Assembly: GCA_964648215.1 (NCBI GenBank)
Contig: CAZYMF010000002.1
Location: forward strand, 1-64,000
Length of the DNA stretch: 64,000 nt
From: CAZYMF01 sp964648215
GTDB taxonomy: Bacteria > Desulfobacterota > Binatia > HRBIN30 > JACQVA1
Reading direction: 5' to 3'
Below, piece after piece: positions 8,774-17,569 of the stretch. The notes under the pieces are model-generated. The model was given only the letters and a program-made list of their open reading frames with translations. It searched no databases and was not told where the DNA came from. Positions within the stretch are counted from its first letter, which is position 1; each line of letters opens with the position of its first letter. The translations under genes and the position numbers were made by a program.

Positions 8774-8938
8774 CACCAGCCTGTCGGGATTCCGCTCCCG
8801 CAAGAACTGAAGAAATCACTCGCGGCGGCGTCACTAGTCGCGGTGGACGTGATCTCGGACCGCTCGTACGGCGGCGGGGTCCGCCCCCCTGAATAGAAGA
8901 CGGAGAGCTGCCGTCTAACCGGCTGAAAGGAAGCAATC

Positions 8939-9349
8939 ATGCGAGAAAGCATCGTTGGTGAACGGGATTCCCGGCTGTTCCAACCGGATATTCTGCTCCC
9001 AGCACAGTATTTTGCCACCCTCCGGCGCAAGGGCACGCAAGAGCCCGAACGGCGCCTCGTCATTGCCATCCTCGAGGATGCCGTGGACTGCTTCCACAAG
9101 CACCTCTTCGCCCGCGATCACAAGGCTCAGCAGCTGTTCGAGGACGCCGAGACCTGGATTCTTTCCGAGGATCGAGACTGGCCGTTTTCCTTCGAGAACA
9201 TTTGCGAGTTGCTCGACCTGAACGCGAGCTATCTACGCCGCGGCCTGCTGAGCTGGAAAGAGAGCCAGCTCGGCAAACGCGGCCGGGCCAACGTCGTTGC
9301 CTTCAGTCCCTACGAAGCAACCGACGAAAACCGGGCTCGAGTGGCCTGA
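8939..9349 (+). CDS. Conserved-looking hypothetical protein, 136 aa
   Basis: Not assigned to a named family. It is soluble, with no signal peptide or membrane segment. Two blocks look like a folded domain: an acidic helical region around RRLVIAILEDAVDCF (40-54) and a WPFSFENICELLDLNASYLRRGLL stretch (about 81-104), which resembles a short helix-turn-helix-type unit, though this is only a visual impression. AAAGGAAG at 8926-8933 supports the ATG. It is monocistronic, with 165 nt before it and a strong hairpin after it. Similar proteins seem familiar from deltaproteobacterial genomes, but no function is known to me. Confidence 0.8.
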   Translation: MRESIVGERDSRLFQPDILLPAQYFATLRRKGTQEPERRLVIAILEDAVDCFHKHLFARDHKAQQLFEDAETWILSEDRDWPFSFENICELLDLNASYLRRGLLSWKESQLGKRGRANVVAFSPYEATDENRARVA

Positions 9350-9375
9350 GAACGTCGCTCGCGACCCGTGACCGT

Positions 9376-9414
9376 GCCCGCGAGACGGTTCCCCCCCTCC
9401 TCCGTCTCGCGGGC
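9376..9414 (+). terminator. Strong hairpin after the 136-aa gene
   Basis: A 13-bp perfect GC-rich stem (9376-9388 with 9402-9414) encloses a 13-nt pyrimidine-rich loop. A C/T-rich run follows, but no pure T tract. It begins 27 nt past the stop codon and lies before sppA, consistent with termination. Confidence 0.6.
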
Positions 9415-9462
9415 TTCCCCCTTTCCTTCCCTCCCGCAGTCCTAGCTGCTAGTAGTCGGCGC

Positions 9463-11157
9463 ATGTGGAGAAGGCTCCGGCGCCAGGGGCTACGGGCGCT
9501 GTTGAGCCTGTCGCAGGGAGCTCGTTGGCTCACTGGACGCCTCCCTCCCTATGGCCTTCTCCGGGTGCCGCTGTCCGGCAATCTGCCGGAGCAGGAGCCC
9601 GAATCGCGCCTCCTCGGCTCTTTTCGTCACTCGGGAGAAGACTACGGCACCATGCTCGGGGTTCTCCGCTGGGCGCGGCAGGACCCGCGCCTGCGCGGCG
9701 TCTTCGTTCGCTGCGCCGATCTGGGAGTCGGTTGGGGACGCCTGCAGGAGCTGCGGCGCTCGCTGCTCGCCTTGCGCGAGGCGGGCAAGCTGGTTTGGGT
9801 CTACCTCACCCACGCAGGCGTACAGGAGTATTTTCTTGCCTCGGTGGCCGACCGGGTCATCCTCGCCCCCGCCGGCACGTTGGACATCACCGGCTTGTCC
9901 TCGGAGGTCACCTTCCTGTTCGGCACGCTGGAGAAGCTCGGCATCGAGGCCGAGGTCGTCCAGATGGGCCGTTACAAAGCCATGGGCGAGACGTTCACGC
10001 GCCGCGACATGTCCGGGCCTCATCGCGAGATGGTCGAATCCCTGGTCGACGATCTCTATGCGCAGTTGGTCGACGCCCTGGCGGCTGGGCGAAAGCGTCC
10101 GGCGGAGGAGATCCGCGACGTCTTCGACCGTGGTCCGTTCGTCGGCCGCGAGGCGCTCGCCGAGCGCTTGATCGATGCTCTTGCGTACGAAGACGAAGCC
10201 GAGGAGGCGATGCGTCGCGCTTGCGCGGACGCCAAGCCGATAGAATTCCGCGACTACCGGTCGCGCCGTGGTCGCGAGGTCCGAGCCGCCGTGCTGCGAC
10301 GGGGACGCGGCAGTCTCGGGCTGCTCGTTCTCGGCGGGACGGTGAAGATGGGCGAGAGCGTCGCGGGTCTCGACGGTGCCGCCGCCTGCGGCGCGGCCTC
10401 CGTGGCGCGCGACCTGAAGGATCTGCGCGAGCGCAAGGAGATCGAGGCGGTCGTGCTGCGGGTGTCGAGCCCCGGCGGCTCTGGCCTGGCCTCCGATCTG
10501 ATCTGGCGGGAGATCGTTCGGACCCGTGCGGTCAAGCCGGTCGTCGTCTCCTTCGGCGACGTCGCCGCCTCGGGCGGCTACTACGTCGGCGTGGCCGGCT
10601 CCCCGATCCTGGCCGAAGGCGGCACTCTCACCGGCTCGATCGGCGTGGTGGCGGGCAAGGCGAACCTGCGCGGTCTCTACGACCATGCTGGCATTACGAA
10701 GGAGATCGTCAGCCGCGGGCGACACGTCGCCCTGCATTCATCGTATCTACCCCTGAAGGACGAGGACCGGGATCGCCTGCGCGCGCAGGCGGAGATTTTC
10801 TACCGCGATTTCGTCGTCAAGGTGGCCAGCGCCCGCAAGCTCACCGAGCAGGCCGTCGAAGAGGCCGGCGAGGGCCGGGTGTGGACCGGCCGACAGGCGT
10901 GGGCTCGCGGGCTCGTCGATCGACTCGGCGGATTGGAGCAGGCTTTCGACGAAGCGCGGCGCCTGGTGGGGATCCCGGCCGACGAGCTCGTGGCCGTCGA
11001 GCGGTTTCCCCGGCACCGCCGTTTGCTCCCCTTGCGGTTCGACCTCGGCCGTCCCCGCAGCCAGCTCTCCGAGCTGGCTGCGCGCGCTTCCGCGTGGCAG
11101 TTCCTGCTGAGCGATCGTCTGTGGGCGGTTCTGCCGCTGCACTTGCGCTTCTTCTGA
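9463..11157 (+). CDS. sppA: Signal peptide peptidase SppA, two-domain (67K) type
   Basis: Serine-lysine protease that degrades cleaved signal peptides. 564 residues with the two tandem S49 domains of the long SppA form. The N-terminal domain supplies the general base K172 (GRYKAMGE) and the C-terminal domain the nucleophile S370 (VAASGGYYV). The ATG at 9463 begins MWRRLRRQG; upstream in-frame sequence overlaps the preceding gene. Unlike E. coli SppA there is no clear N-terminal transmembrane helix, only an amphipathic basic segment, so membrane attachment is uncertain. Confidence 0.93.
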   Translation: MWRRLRRQGLRALLSLSQGARWLTGRLPPYGLLRVPLSGNLPEQEPESRLLGSFRHSGEDYGTMLGVLRWARQDPRLRGVFVRCADLGVGWGRLQELRRSLLALREAGKLVWVYLTHAGVQEYFLASVADRVILAPAGTLDITGLSSEVTFLFGTLEKLGIEAEVVQMGRYKAMGETFTRRDMSGPHREMVESLVDDLYAQLVDALAAGRKRPAEEIRDVFDRGPFVGREALAERLIDALAYEDEAEEAMRRACADAKPIEFRDYRSRRGREVRAAVLRRGRGSLGLLVLGGTVKMGESVAGLDGAAACGAASVARDLKDLRERKEIEAVVLRVSSPGGSGLASDLIWREIVRTRAVKPVVVSFGDVAASGGYYVGVAGSPILAEGGTLTGSIGVVAGKANLRGLYDHAGITKEIVSRGRHVALHSSYLPLKDEDRDRLRAQAEIFYRDFVVKVASARKLTEQAVEEAGEGRVWTGRQAWARGLVDRLGGLEQAFDEARRLVGIPADELVAVERFPRHRRLLPLRFDLGRPRSQLSELAARASAWQFLLSDRLWAVLPLHLRFF

Positions 11158-11298
11158 GGGTGTTCGACCTGCAGAAGAAAATGGAGAGCAGGGAATTCGG
11201 AATGGAGAACCGGTCAACGTCGTGATGTTTCGTCCAGCGGTCCCACATTCCCCGTCCCCGGTCTCTCATTGGATCCCAGGTTCCATTCGTCGGCACCT

Positions 11299-12216
11299 CT
11301 ACTCCCGCAGATACGGCTGCCCCAGGGCGGCCGGGGCCCGTGTCTTGCCGGCCGAGATGGCCAGGGCGATCAGCGTGACCACGTAGGGGAGCATCAGGAG
11401 GAACTGATACGGAATCGCAAGGGCGAGTGCCTGGAAGTGGAACTGCAGTGCCGTCGCGAAGCCGAAGAGCAGGGCGGCGGCGAGCAGGCCCCAGGGCGAC
11501 CAGCGCCCGAAGATGACGATCGCCAGGGCGATGAAGCCGCGTCCGGCCGACATGCCCTCCACGAACGTGCGGGCGTAGACCACGGCGAGATAGGCGCCGC
11601 CAACGCCCGCCAGCATGCCGCAGGCGAGCAGCGCGAGCAGGCGTACCCGCGCCACCGGCACGCCTTGCGCCGCCGCCGCGTGCGGGTTCTCGCCGACCAT
11701 GCGGAGCTTCAGGCCCGGAAGCGTGCTCGAGATCCAAAAGGTCGTGGCCGGCACCAGGGCAAACGCGAGATAGCCGAGAGGCGTCTGGTCGAAGAGGGTC
11801 GCGCCCACCACCGGAAGCCGCGAGAGCAGCGGAATCGGCAGCGTCGCCACCGTCCCGGTCGTCAGAGCAGCACCGGTGACGCCGAAGGCGGCGCGGTAGC
11901 CGACACCGGTGAGGCCGGCGGCAAGGAGATTCAGCGCCACCCCGGCGACAACCTGATTCGCGTTCTGTTGCACGACGGCGAAGGCGAACACGCCGCCGAG
12001 CAGCACTCCCGCCAGCGCGGCCGCTGCGATACCCAGCAGCGGCGAGCCGGAAAAGTACGCCGTCACCATGGCCGCGAAGGCGCCGGTCAGCATGATGCCC
12101 TCGATCCCGACGTTGATGACGCCGGCGCGCTCCGCGATCAGCTCGCCGATGGCCGCGAACAGCAAGGGGACGGCCATGGTGACGGTCGATGCCAACAATG
12201 CGGTCGCCAGATCCAT
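11299..12216 (-). CDS. ABC transporter permease, purine nucleoside type (NupQ/YufQ-like)
   Basis: Inner-membrane permease of a BMP-dependent ABC importer. 305 residues with 8-10 hydrophobic segments. Family markers include IGELIAERAGVINVGIEGIML near the N-terminus and the cytoplasmic coupling segment around LKLRMVGENPHAAAAQG, plus GRGFIALAIVIFGRW. It is last in the minus-strand operon BMP lipoprotein, ATPase, permease 1, permease 2, and starts 19 nt after permease 1. The substrate (nucleosides) is inferred from family context. Confidence 0.92.
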   Translation of the reverse strand: MDLATALLASTVTMAVPLLFAAIGELIAERAGVINVGIEGIMLTGAFAAMVTAYFSGSPLLGIAAAALAGVLLGGVFAFAVVQQNANQVVAGVALNLLAAGLTGVGYRAAFGVTGAALTTGTVATLPIPLLSRLPVVGATLFDQTPLGYLAFALVPATTFWISSTLPGLKLRMVGENPHAAAAQGVPVARVRLLALLACGMLAGVGGAYLAVVYARTFVEGMSAGRGFIALAIVIFGRWSPWGLLAAALLFGFATALQFHFQALALAIPYQFLLMLPYVVTLIALAISAGKTRAPAALGQPYLRE

Positions 12217-12235
12217 GCTCGCCAGCGGAACTCGG

Positions 12236-13273
12236 TCAACTTTCCTCGGCCTGGCCCGAGCCGCGGGGCAGCCATTTGCCGTGCTCGGCCGCTACCAGAA
12301 AAAGGATGACGGTGGCCTGGATGATCGACACCAGAACGGAGGAGACGCCCGCCTCCTGCTGCATCGCGCTCGAGCCTGCCTCGAGCGCGCCGAAGAGCAA
12401 CGCGGCCACGGTGACGCCGGCCGGACGCAACCGCCCGAGCAAGCCGACGGCGATGGCGGTGAAGCCGTAGCCGGGAGAGAAGCGCTCGTAGAGCCGGTAG
12501 GTCACCGCGCTCACCTCGATGCCGCCGGCGACGCCGGCAAAGGCGCCGCTCGCCACCAGCGCCCAGAACGTCCGGCGGGCGACGTCGATTCCGGCCAGCC
12601 GCGCGGCCCCGGGATTCTGGCCCACCACGCGCATCTCGTAGCCCGCCACCGTGCGATAGAGCAACAGGTGAACGATCACCACGGCGGCCACGGCCAGCGC
12701 CAGGCCGGCGTGGATCCGCAGCGGTGGTGCGAGCCGAGGCAGACGCAGCGCGGGCAGGATCGCATCGGTCTGCGGGTACCGCCCGCCTGCCTCCATCAGC
12801 GGCCCCTGCACCAGGTAGCCGATCAAACCGAGGGCGATGAAGTTGAGCATGATGGTCGAGATGACCTCGTTGACGTCGCGCCCGACCTTGAGGAGCGCGG
12901 CTGGCACCGCCCACAAGGCGCCGGCGACGGCCGCGGCGAGGAGAAGGAGAGGAACCCCCAGGGCGCCGGGAAGCGGCAGGCGGCTGCCGATCCAGGCGAC
13001 GATCAGGGCCCCCAGCAACAGTTGGCCGTCGGCGCCGATGTTCCACACCCCGGTCTGGAAGGAGAGCGTGATGGCCAGGCCGCACAACAGCAGCGGACAG
13101 GTTCGTACCAGGGTCTCCGAAAGGGCGTCGGCGTTGCCGAACGCTCCGCGCAGCAGGGCCGAGAAGGCCAGCGCGGGGTTGCCGCCGGTGAGGGCTACGA
13201 CCAATCCACTCACCAGGAGCGCTGCCAGCAGCGCCGCGGCCGATGGCAACAGGCGGAGGAGAAGTTGCTTCAT
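12236..13273 (-). CDS. ABC transporter permease, purine nucleoside type (NupP/YufP-like)
   Basis: Second permease of the importer. 345 residues starting MKQLLLRLLPSAAALL. Hallmarks are SFQTGVWNIGADGQLLLGAL, the coupling segment MRVVGQNPGAARLAGI, and GYGFTAIAVGLLGRL. The ATG at 13273 overlaps the ATPase stop as ATGA, which decides the start over a longer open frame reaching 13987. The overlap suggests translational coupling with the ATPase. Confidence 0.93.
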   Translation of the reverse strand: MKQLLLRLLPSAAALLAALLVSGLVVALTGGNPALAFSALLRGAFGNADALSETLVRTCPLLLCGLAITLSFQTGVWNIGADGQLLLGALIVAWIGSRLPLPGALGVPLLLLAAAVAGALWAVPAALLKVGRDVNEVISTIMLNFIALGLIGYLVQGPLMEAGGRYPQTDAILPALRLPRLAPPLRIHAGLALAVAAVVIVHLLLYRTVAGYEMRVVGQNPGAARLAGIDVARRTFWALVASGAFAGVAGGIEVSAVTYRLYERFSPGYGFTAIAVGLLGRLRPAGVTVAALLFGALEAGSSAMQQEAGVSSVLVSIIQATVILFLVAAEHGKWLPRGSGQAEES

Positions 13274-14769
13274 TCCGCCGCTCCGGCCATGAGGCGGCCG
13301 ATGCGCTCGGGTGCCACCGGGGGCGTCAGCGCCTCGCTCAGCCGGCCGGCGTGGAGAACGGCGAGGCGGTGGCTGAGCTCGAGAACCTCGTCGAGGTCGC
13401 TCGAGATCAGCAATACGGCGCGGCCCGCGGCAACGAACGCGTCGAGGGCGTCGTAGACATTCTGCGCGGCGGCAATGTCGAGGCCGCGGGTCGGGTTGAC
13501 CGCCACGAGCAGCTCGGGCTGCGGGGCGAGCTGGCGACCGACGATCAAGCGCTGTTGGTTCCCGCCCGACAGCGCCGAGACCGGCCCGTCGAGCCCGTCG
13601 GTGCGAACGGCGTGGCGCTCGACGAGGGCGGCGGCGAAAGCGCGAATCGCCGACGACGAAAGAGAGAGGCCGCGCCGCAGCCGGGCGAGGATGCGGCAGT
13701 TCAGCACGCAGTTGTCGGCCACCGTCATCGCCAGCGCCAGGCCGTCGTGATGGCGATCGGGGGGAATGTGACCGATCCCCATGCGCGCGGCGGCCGCGGG
13801 TGAGGAGAGCGGCAGGGATCGCCCATTGACGCGGATCTCCCCGGCCGTCGAAGGGCGCAGTCCCAGGAGCGTCTCGAACAGCTCCTGCTGCCCGTTCCCG
13901 GAGACGCCGGCGATGCCGAAGATCTCTCCGGCGCGCACCGTCAGCGTCAGCTCGTGGAGAGCGCCGTCGCCGGCCCCCTCGGCGCACACTCCCGTCAGCG
14001 CGAGCCGCACGGCCGCGTCGCGCGCCAGGGGCGGCCGCGGGCGTCGTTGCGGCGCTGGGCTGCCGATCATCAGCTCGGCCATCTCCCCTTCGCCGGTTGC
14101 CGCGACGTTCCGCGTGGCGACGACTCGTCCGCGACGCAGCACGGTCACCCGATCGGCGAGCTCGGCGACCTCGCGCAGCTTGTGCGTGATGAACAGGATC
14201 AGGCGGCCGTCGTCGCGGAGAGCGCGCAGCAGCGTGAACAGTTGCAGCGTCTCGTCTCGCGTCAGCACCGCCGTCGGTTCGTCGAGGATCAGGACGCGCG
14301 CGTTGCCCGCCAGCGCCTTGACGATCTCGATTCGCTGTCGTGTCCCCACCGGGAGGTCGCCGGTGACCGCGTGGGGATCGCCGATATCGAGACCGAGTCG
14401 TCCGGCCAGCGCGGCGGCCTGGGCTGCGGCGCGCGCTCGCGACAGGCGCCAGCGTGGCGGCCGGGGCAGGCTCAGGGCCAGGTTCTCGGCCACGGTGAGC
14501 TGGTCGACGAGAGCGAAGTGCTGGTAGACCATGCCGATGCCGGCGGCGCGAGCGGCCAGGGGCGAGGAAAAGCGTACCGGTCGTCCCTCCAGACGCAGAG
14601 TGCCCGCGTCGGGCTGGTAGAGACCCGAGAGCACGTGCATGAGAGTCGACTTGCCGGCGCCGTTCTCGCCGAGGACGGCGTGGATCTCTCCCGCCGAGAG
14701 CTCCAGACGCACGTCGCGCAACGCCTGGGTGCGCCCGAAACGCTTGCTGATTCCGTCGACGCTCAGCAT
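13270..14769 (-). CDS. ABC transporter ATPase, fused double NBD (NupO/YufO-like)
   Basis: Energises the nucleoside-type importer. 499 residues with two nucleotide-binding domains. The first has Walker A GENGAGKST, a degenerate signature (LPVGTRQR) and Walker B VLILDEPT. The second has a weak P-loop (GVSGNGQQ), a good signature LSGGNQQR and a Walker B-like LLVAVNPTRGLD. This asymmetry is normal for sugar/nucleoside-type fused ATPases. It starts 48 nt after the lipoprotein gene. Confidence 0.94.
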   Translation of the reverse strand: MLSVDGISKRFGRTQALRDVRLELSAGEIHAVLGENGAGKSTLMHVLSGLYQPDAGTLRLEGRPVRFSSPLAARAAGIGMVYQHFALVDQLTVAENLALSLPRPPRWRLSRARAAAQAAALAGRLGLDIGDPHAVTGDLPVGTRQRIEIVKALAGNARVLILDEPTAVLTRDETLQLFTLLRALRDDGRLILFITHKLREVAELADRVTVLRRGRVVATRNVAATGEGEMAELMIGSPAPQRRPRPPLARDAAVRLALTGVCAEGAGDGALHELTLTVRAGEIFGIAGVSGNGQQELFETLLGLRPSTAGEIRVNGRSLPLSSPAAAARMGIGHIPPDRHHDGLALAMTVADNCVLNCRILARLRRGLSLSSSAIRAFAAALVERHAVRTDGLDGPVSALSGGNQQRLIVGRQLAPQPELLVAVNPTRGLDIAAAQNVYDALDAFVAAGRAVLLISSDLDEVLELSHRLAVLHAGRLSEALTPPVAPERIGRLMAGAAE

Positions 14770-14817
14770 CGGCTCTCTCGTCGCGGACGCGCTCCCGCCG
14801 CGGGCGCGGCGCCGCCT

Positions 14818-15813
14818 TCAGAACTCGGCGGTGGGCACCTGCAACTTGCCGCTGACAATGGCCGCGCGCGCCCGCTCGATGCGGTCCTTGACGGCGGCCG
14901 GAATCCGATCGGCCAGACGCGGGTTGATGACCAGGGAGACGACCCCATCCTTCATTCCCAGCTTTTCGATCCTGGCGACGAAGGTGTTGTTCTTGACCTG
15001 CTTGGCGATCTCGAGAAATCCGTGTGGAATGTCGGCGACGGCGCTGGCGAGCACCACGTCGGGGGCGATGTCGTTCTGGTTCTTGTTGCTACCGAAGGCG
15101 TAGACGTGACGCTCCTGGGCCGCTTGAAACACGCCCAGCCCGGCGGCGTCCGCGTTGTGGAAGAGAGAGTCGGCGCCCTGCTGGATCAGCGCCAGCGCGG
15201 CCTCCTTGGCGGCGCCAACGTCCTCCCAGTTGCCGATGTACGAGGTCGAGACGACGAAGTCGGGCTTTACCGCCTTGGCGCCCGCGGCGAAGGCGAGGAT
15301 GGTGCTCTTCACCGAGGGAAGCTCCATGCCGCCGACGGCGCCCGCCTTGCCGGTCTTGGACATCGAGGCGGCGAGCATTCCCTGGAGGTAGGTGGCCTCC
15401 TCGAGCATGAAGCGGAGCGGCGCAACGTTCTTGCGCACTGTGTTGCCGGAGGTGGTGATGAAGACGGTGTTGGGAAAATCCGGAGCGACCGCCGCCGCCG
15501 CGTCCTGGAACTCGAATCCGTGACCGAAAACCAGCCGGTAGCCTTGGCGGGCGTAGCGGCGAAAGCCCTCCTCGAACTCCGCCGGCGTCTTCGTCTGCAT
15601 CTGGCTGACCTGCGCCCCCAGCCGATCGCGGATGAGGAGCAGTCCCTCGTAGGCCAGCGCGTTCCATCCGGCGTCGCTCACCGGCCCCGGGCTGAGCAGG
15701 GCGACCTTGAAGGCCGCGTCGCCGGCCCGGTGTCCCGACTCCTCGGGGCGCGAGCAAGCGGCCAGCAAGAGCATGGCCGCGGCCAGGGCGACGACCAACC
15801 GCACGAAACGCAT
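14818..15813 (-). CDS. BMP-family substrate-binding lipoprotein (purine nucleoside type)
   Basis: Periplasmic binding component of the importer. 331 residues; the signal peptide MRFVRLVVALAAAMLLLAAC has its lipobox cysteine at C20. The mature part has BMP-type features: KVALLSPGPVSDAGWN near its start, VFGHGFEFQDAA, GAVGGMELPSVKS, and YIGNWEDVGAAKEAALALI. The ATG at 15813 is chosen because it places the signal peptide correctly; the frame stays open to 16026. First gene of the four-gene operon. A related family member could bind another small ligand. Confidence 0.92.
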   Translation of the reverse strand: MRFVRLVVALAAAMLLLAACSRPEESGHRAGDAAFKVALLSPGPVSDAGWNALAYEGLLLIRDRLGAQVSQMQTKTPAEFEEGFRRYARQGYRLVFGHGFEFQDAAAAVAPDFPNTVFITTSGNTVRKNVAPLRFMLEEATYLQGMLAASMSKTGKAGAVGGMELPSVKSTILAFAAGAKAVKPDFVVSTSYIGNWEDVGAAKEAALALIQQGADSLFHNADAAGLGVFQAAQERHVYAFGSNKNQNDIAPDVVLASAVADIPHGFLEIAKQVKNNTFVARIEKLGMKDGVVSLVINPRLADRIPAAVKDRIERARAAIVSGKLQVPTAEF

Positions 15814-16022
15814 CGCCGACCTATAGCCAAGGGGCACCACCGCAGCAAGGACGCAACGGCGCCCGTTCACTCCTTGGCCAGGGCGTCGGCTCCGGTCTTG
15901 GTGACGGCGGCGAGTTGCAGCACGGCGATGGCGGCGGCGAGCGGGGCTCGAAAGCTCATGCGGGCGCGCCCGGCGCCGCGTGACGTGCTCGCGAGCGAGG
16001 CGGGTCCCGGGGCGCCATGCGA
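15814..16022. other. Intergenic stretch with one unconvincing small open frame
   Basis: 209 nt between the BMP gene and the transglycosylase gene. A 30-codon minus-strand frame (15867-15959) is open, Ala-rich, lacks a Shine-Dalgarno and is not called. No clear terminator or promoter is visible. Confidence 0.4.
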
Positions 16023-17267
16023 TCAACGACGGTGACGCGAGGCGAGGCGGACGGCGGACCGGGCGGAGCCCTTCGCCGTTCGGGCGCCCGGTATTCGCAG
16101 CACCTTGCCGATGGCGACCCTTCGTGGATTGCGGATACGATTCGCCCGCAGGAGAGCGCGGACGCTGACCCCGTGACGCTTGGCCACGGCCCCGATGGTG
16201 TCGCCACGACGCATCTTATAGGTTCGGTGCCCCGTCCGCGGGTCGACCGGGAGTAGCTCGGCGGCGTCGTGGCGCAGCCGAGCCAGAGCGACCACCACGA
16301 CATCCTTCGTCCCCTTGGGCACGCGAACGGCGTAGCCGTGGGGCGGCGTGATGCCGCGGTGCAGCGCGGGGTTGAGCGCCTTGATCTCGGAGACCGGAGT
16401 GTTCGTGAGCTTGGCCACCGTCCGCAGCGAGACCGAACGGTGAACCTGAACGATTTCGTACTGCAGCGGATCGGAGCTGGGAGGGTCGAAACCGTAGGCC
16501 TCGGGCGCCTGCGCGATCTGCACGGCGGCGAGGAACTGCGGCACGAAGTTGCAGGTCTCCTTCGCCAGCTCGCCGTGCGCGCTGATCCCCCAGTAATCGT
16601 TGGCAACGTCGCGCTCCAGGGCGCGGGCGACATTCATCTCGCCGGTGTTGTAGGCCGCCAAGGAGAGGTGCCAGTCGCCGAACTGAGCGTAGAGATCCTT
16701 CAGGTAGCGCGCGGCCGCGTACGTGGCCTTGACCGGGTCGCGCCGCTCGTCCACGTAGCGATCGATGCGCAGCCCGTAGCGGCGACCCGTGGCCCGGATG
16801 AACTGCCAGGGGCCGACGGCGCCGGCGTGGGAGACCGCCTGCGTTCGAAACCCGCTCTCGATCAGGGGCAGGTAGGCGAGCTGCTGCGGAACGTTCTCCT
16901 CCCGCAGCACGCTCTCGATCTTCGGCAAGTAGCGGCTGCCCCGCTCGAGAGCCCGCTGGTAGAAACTTCGCGATCGGGTCTGGAACTTCTCGACGAAATG
17001 GTCGACACGCGGGTTGGAGACGCTGAACTCGTCGGCCTTGGCTTCCGCGGCCGCGCTTGCCGGCGGACCGTAGAGAGTAGGATGGTCGGGGCGGGACGCG
17101 CCGCCGGCCTGCTCCGCACTTGCCACCGCCGCACCGTTCTGCCCGAGCGAGGGATAGAGGGCGAGGTTGTGATAGATCGCTGGGCTACACCCGGTCAGCT
17201 GCCACACGGCGGCAAGAAGAAGTGGGGCTCGACAGACCCGCCAGGCTCCATGCGCGTCACACGACAT
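16023..17267 (-). CDS. MltD-like lytic transglycosylase lipoprotein with LysM domain
   Basis: Cleaves peptidoglycan glycan strands to 1,6-anhydro products in the periplasm. 414 residues. A lipobox-like LTGC at C27 follows a hydrophobic stretch. The SLT domain covers about 110-245 with catalytic E137 (LPLIESGF), AGAVGPWQFI and AAYNTGEMNVARAL. A LysM domain lies near 350-395 (RRGDTIGAVAKRHGVSVRALLRANR). GGGAGGAA just upstream supports the start. The usual MltD has two or more LysM repeats; here only one is clear, plus a possible degenerate copy near 285-325. Confidence 0.9.
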   Translation of the reverse strand: MSCDAHGAWRVCRAPLLLAAVWQLTGCSPAIYHNLALYPSLGQNGAAVASAEQAGGASRPDHPTLYGPPASAAAEAKADEFSVSNPRVDHFVEKFQTRSRSFYQRALERGSRYLPKIESVLREENVPQQLAYLPLIESGFRTQAVSHAGAVGPWQFIRATGRRYGLRIDRYVDERRDPVKATYAAARYLKDLYAQFGDWHLSLAAYNTGEMNVARALERDVANDYWGISAHGELAKETCNFVPQFLAAVQIAQAPEAYGFDPPSSDPLQYEIVQVHRSVSLRTVAKLTNTPVSEIKALNPALHRGITPPHGYAVRVPKGTKDVVVVALARLRHDAAELLPVDPRTGHRTYKMRRGDTIGAVAKRHGVSVRALLRANRIRNPRRVAIGKVLRIPGARTAKGSARSAVRLASRHRR

Positions 17268-17569
17268 GGGTTCCTCCCTCGTTCGCTTTTTTCATTCGTC
17301 TGGGTGGGGAAGAGCCAGAGGCGCCCTCAGACGGCTCCCACAACCTCCAAGATCCCAACCTTTCTGCCGCCCGGTTACCAAGAGCGCGTGCCGTGCGGAC
17401 CTCGCTCGCTCGATGTGACGCGAGTGCCCGTGCTCGTAACACACGAATCCCGGGCGCCACAAGTCTCATGGCGAAAATTGTCACGAAAGGTTTTCGTCTC
17501 GGAGTCGTCGCCGACCGAAGAGTTGCATCGGTGCGGTGGCGCCGATACCCTCGCCGCCGGCCATGAGTC
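17268..17569. other. Divergent intergenic region, 302 nt
   Basis: Separates the divergent transglycosylase and G3E GTPase genes, so both promoters must lie here. I find no confident -35/-10 pair, riboswitch or operator. It is less GC-rich around 17468-17500 (CGAAAATTGTCACGAAAGG), a plausible promoter zone. Confidence 0.3.
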
